Positions 32,950 to 33,390 of a stretch of 33,390 nt of DNA are shown one piece after another. Each line of letters begins with the position of its first letter. The first letter of the stretch is position 1. The stretch covers positions 4,618 to 38,007 of the forward strand of contig FR883869.1 in assembly GCA_000435275.1 (NCBI GenBank). Direction: 5' to 3'. Source of the stretch: Clostridium sp. CAG:557 (GTDB lineage Bacteria; Bacillota; Clostridia; Oscillospirales; Acutalibacteraceae). Below the pieces are notes generated by a model. The model saw only the letters and a program-made list of their open reading frames with translations, had not been told where the DNA came from and ran no database searches. A program made the position numbers and the translations under genes.

Positions 32950-33390
32950 ATGAAAAAGAAAACATTTATGATAAATGCGCTGATATTGACGGGAACATCG
33001 CTTATAAATATGACAATCGGAATGTTTTTTCGGGTGTATATGTCGAACAAAATTGGTGCAGAGGGAATAGGTCTTTACCAACTGGTTACGGCTGTATATT
33101 TTTTCGCAGCGACTTTTTCTACGACCGGTATAAGCCTTACAGTGACTCGCTTGGTGACAGATTTTATTGCTAAAAAGCAGTACTCGCAGGCTAAGAAAGT
33201 TGTCGCAAAATGTTTGGCTTTGGGAGTGGGAATAAGCATTTTTGCCGCCGTAATAATGTTTATTTTCGCAGAGCAAATCGGTGTTAATATTTTAAAAGAT
33301 GCTCGAACAATCTTATCTTTAAAAATTTTGGCGCCAAGTTTACCTTTTGTAGCGGTTTCGTCGTGCTTTAGAGGTTATTTTTACGCGGTC
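32950..33390 (+). CDS. SpoVB-like polysaccharide/lipid flippase (MOP superfamily), partial
   Basis: The first 147 residues of a polytopic membrane protein; the gene runs off the right edge. The opening (MKKKTFMINALILTGTSLIN) and MFFRVYMSNKIGAEGIGLYQ, followed by TTGISLTVTRLVTDFIAKKQ, are typical of the SpoVB/YtgP branch of the MOP superfamily. Members include SpoVB (spore cortex synthesis) and MurJ-like lipid II flippases. Four hydrophobic segments are visible. GGAG lies eleven bases before the ATG, within a hairpin. The base composition is somewhat less AT-rich than that of the neighbours. SpoVB versus the vegetative paralogue cannot be decided from the N-terminus alone. Confidence 0.88.
   Translation, partial: MKKKTFMINALILTGTSLINMTIGMFFRVYMSNKIGAEGIGLYQLVTAVYFFAATFSTTGISLTVTRLVTDFIAKKQYSQAKKVVAKCLALGVGISIFAAVIMFIFAEQIGVNILKDARTILSLKILAPSLPFVAVSSCFRGYFYAV

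Noticed and set aside
32866..33276. Open frames at 32866-33276 (minus) and 32928-33173 (plus)
   Set aside because: Both are shadows of the spoVB-like gene, which is open from 32950 to the edge with clear family motifs.
1..33390. Mobile elements, prophage, toxin-antitoxin pairs, CRISPR arrays
   Set aside because: No transposase, integrase, repeat array or recognisable toxin pair was found on either strand; gene order is ordinary chromosomal.

Overview
The window reads as chromosomal DNA from a low-GC, spore-forming member of the Firmicutes, most likely class Clostridia. The evidence is strong A+T richness, Shine-Dalgarno starts with frequent TTG and GTG codons, SpoIIE, a SpoVB-type flippase, a spore-type SpoIID/peptidoglycan-binding operon, a type III glutamine synthetase and a one-polypeptide pyruvate:ferredoxin oxidoreductase (anaerobic metabolism). 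I see no phage, insertion sequence, integrase or CRISPR array.

Layout. 1-2376 (minus): DNA repair pair radC-uvrB, with uvrB cut by the window edge. 2528-3490 (plus): an RluA-family pseudouridine synthase. 3544-12170 (minus): one eight-gene surface-polysaccharide operon from a predicted promoter at 12237-12265. Its order is glycosyltransferase, licD, tarI, tarJ, glycosyltransferase, wzy-like polymerase, glycosyltransferase, wzx-like flippase. 12325-12477 (plus): a 50-residue protein. 12695-14474 (minus): pgi and a small P-loop protein. 14551-15720 (minus): a D-Ala-D-Ala carboxypeptidase. Then tRNA-Trp and RNase P RNA, followed by glnN, asnB and a CBS/CorC membrane protein, all minus. 22432-26007 (plus): nifJ. 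26069-28459 (minus): three-gene spore wall operon. 28749-31079 (plus): spoIIE. 31200-32834 (minus): a 65-residue exported protein, a DegV protein and a GNAT acetyltransferase. 32950-end (plus): the start of a spoVB-like gene.

How the genes work together. TarJ and TarI should make CDP-ribitol. The only visible enzyme that could use it is the LicD-family protein in the same operon, since no TarB/TarF/TarL-type polymerase is present. The rest of the operon should assemble, flip and polymerise a repeat unit, so I infer a ribitol-phosphate-decorated glycan. This gene logic resembles the animal ISPD/FKTN/FKRP pathway and is the most interesting system here. asnB and glnN form a nitrogen-assimilation pair. 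spoIIE, the SpoID-like operon opposite it and the spoVB-like gene give a sporulation flavour to the right third.

Regulatory signals are dense. Several promoters have exact 17-bp spacing: polysaccharide operon, pgi, tRNA-Trp, rnpB, asnB and nifJ. The spoIIE upstream region instead shows a 21-bp spacing, as in Spo0A-activated promoters. glnN has a terminator-like hairpin at the predicted 5' end of its mRNA. All functional assignments come from reading motifs; no database search was possible.
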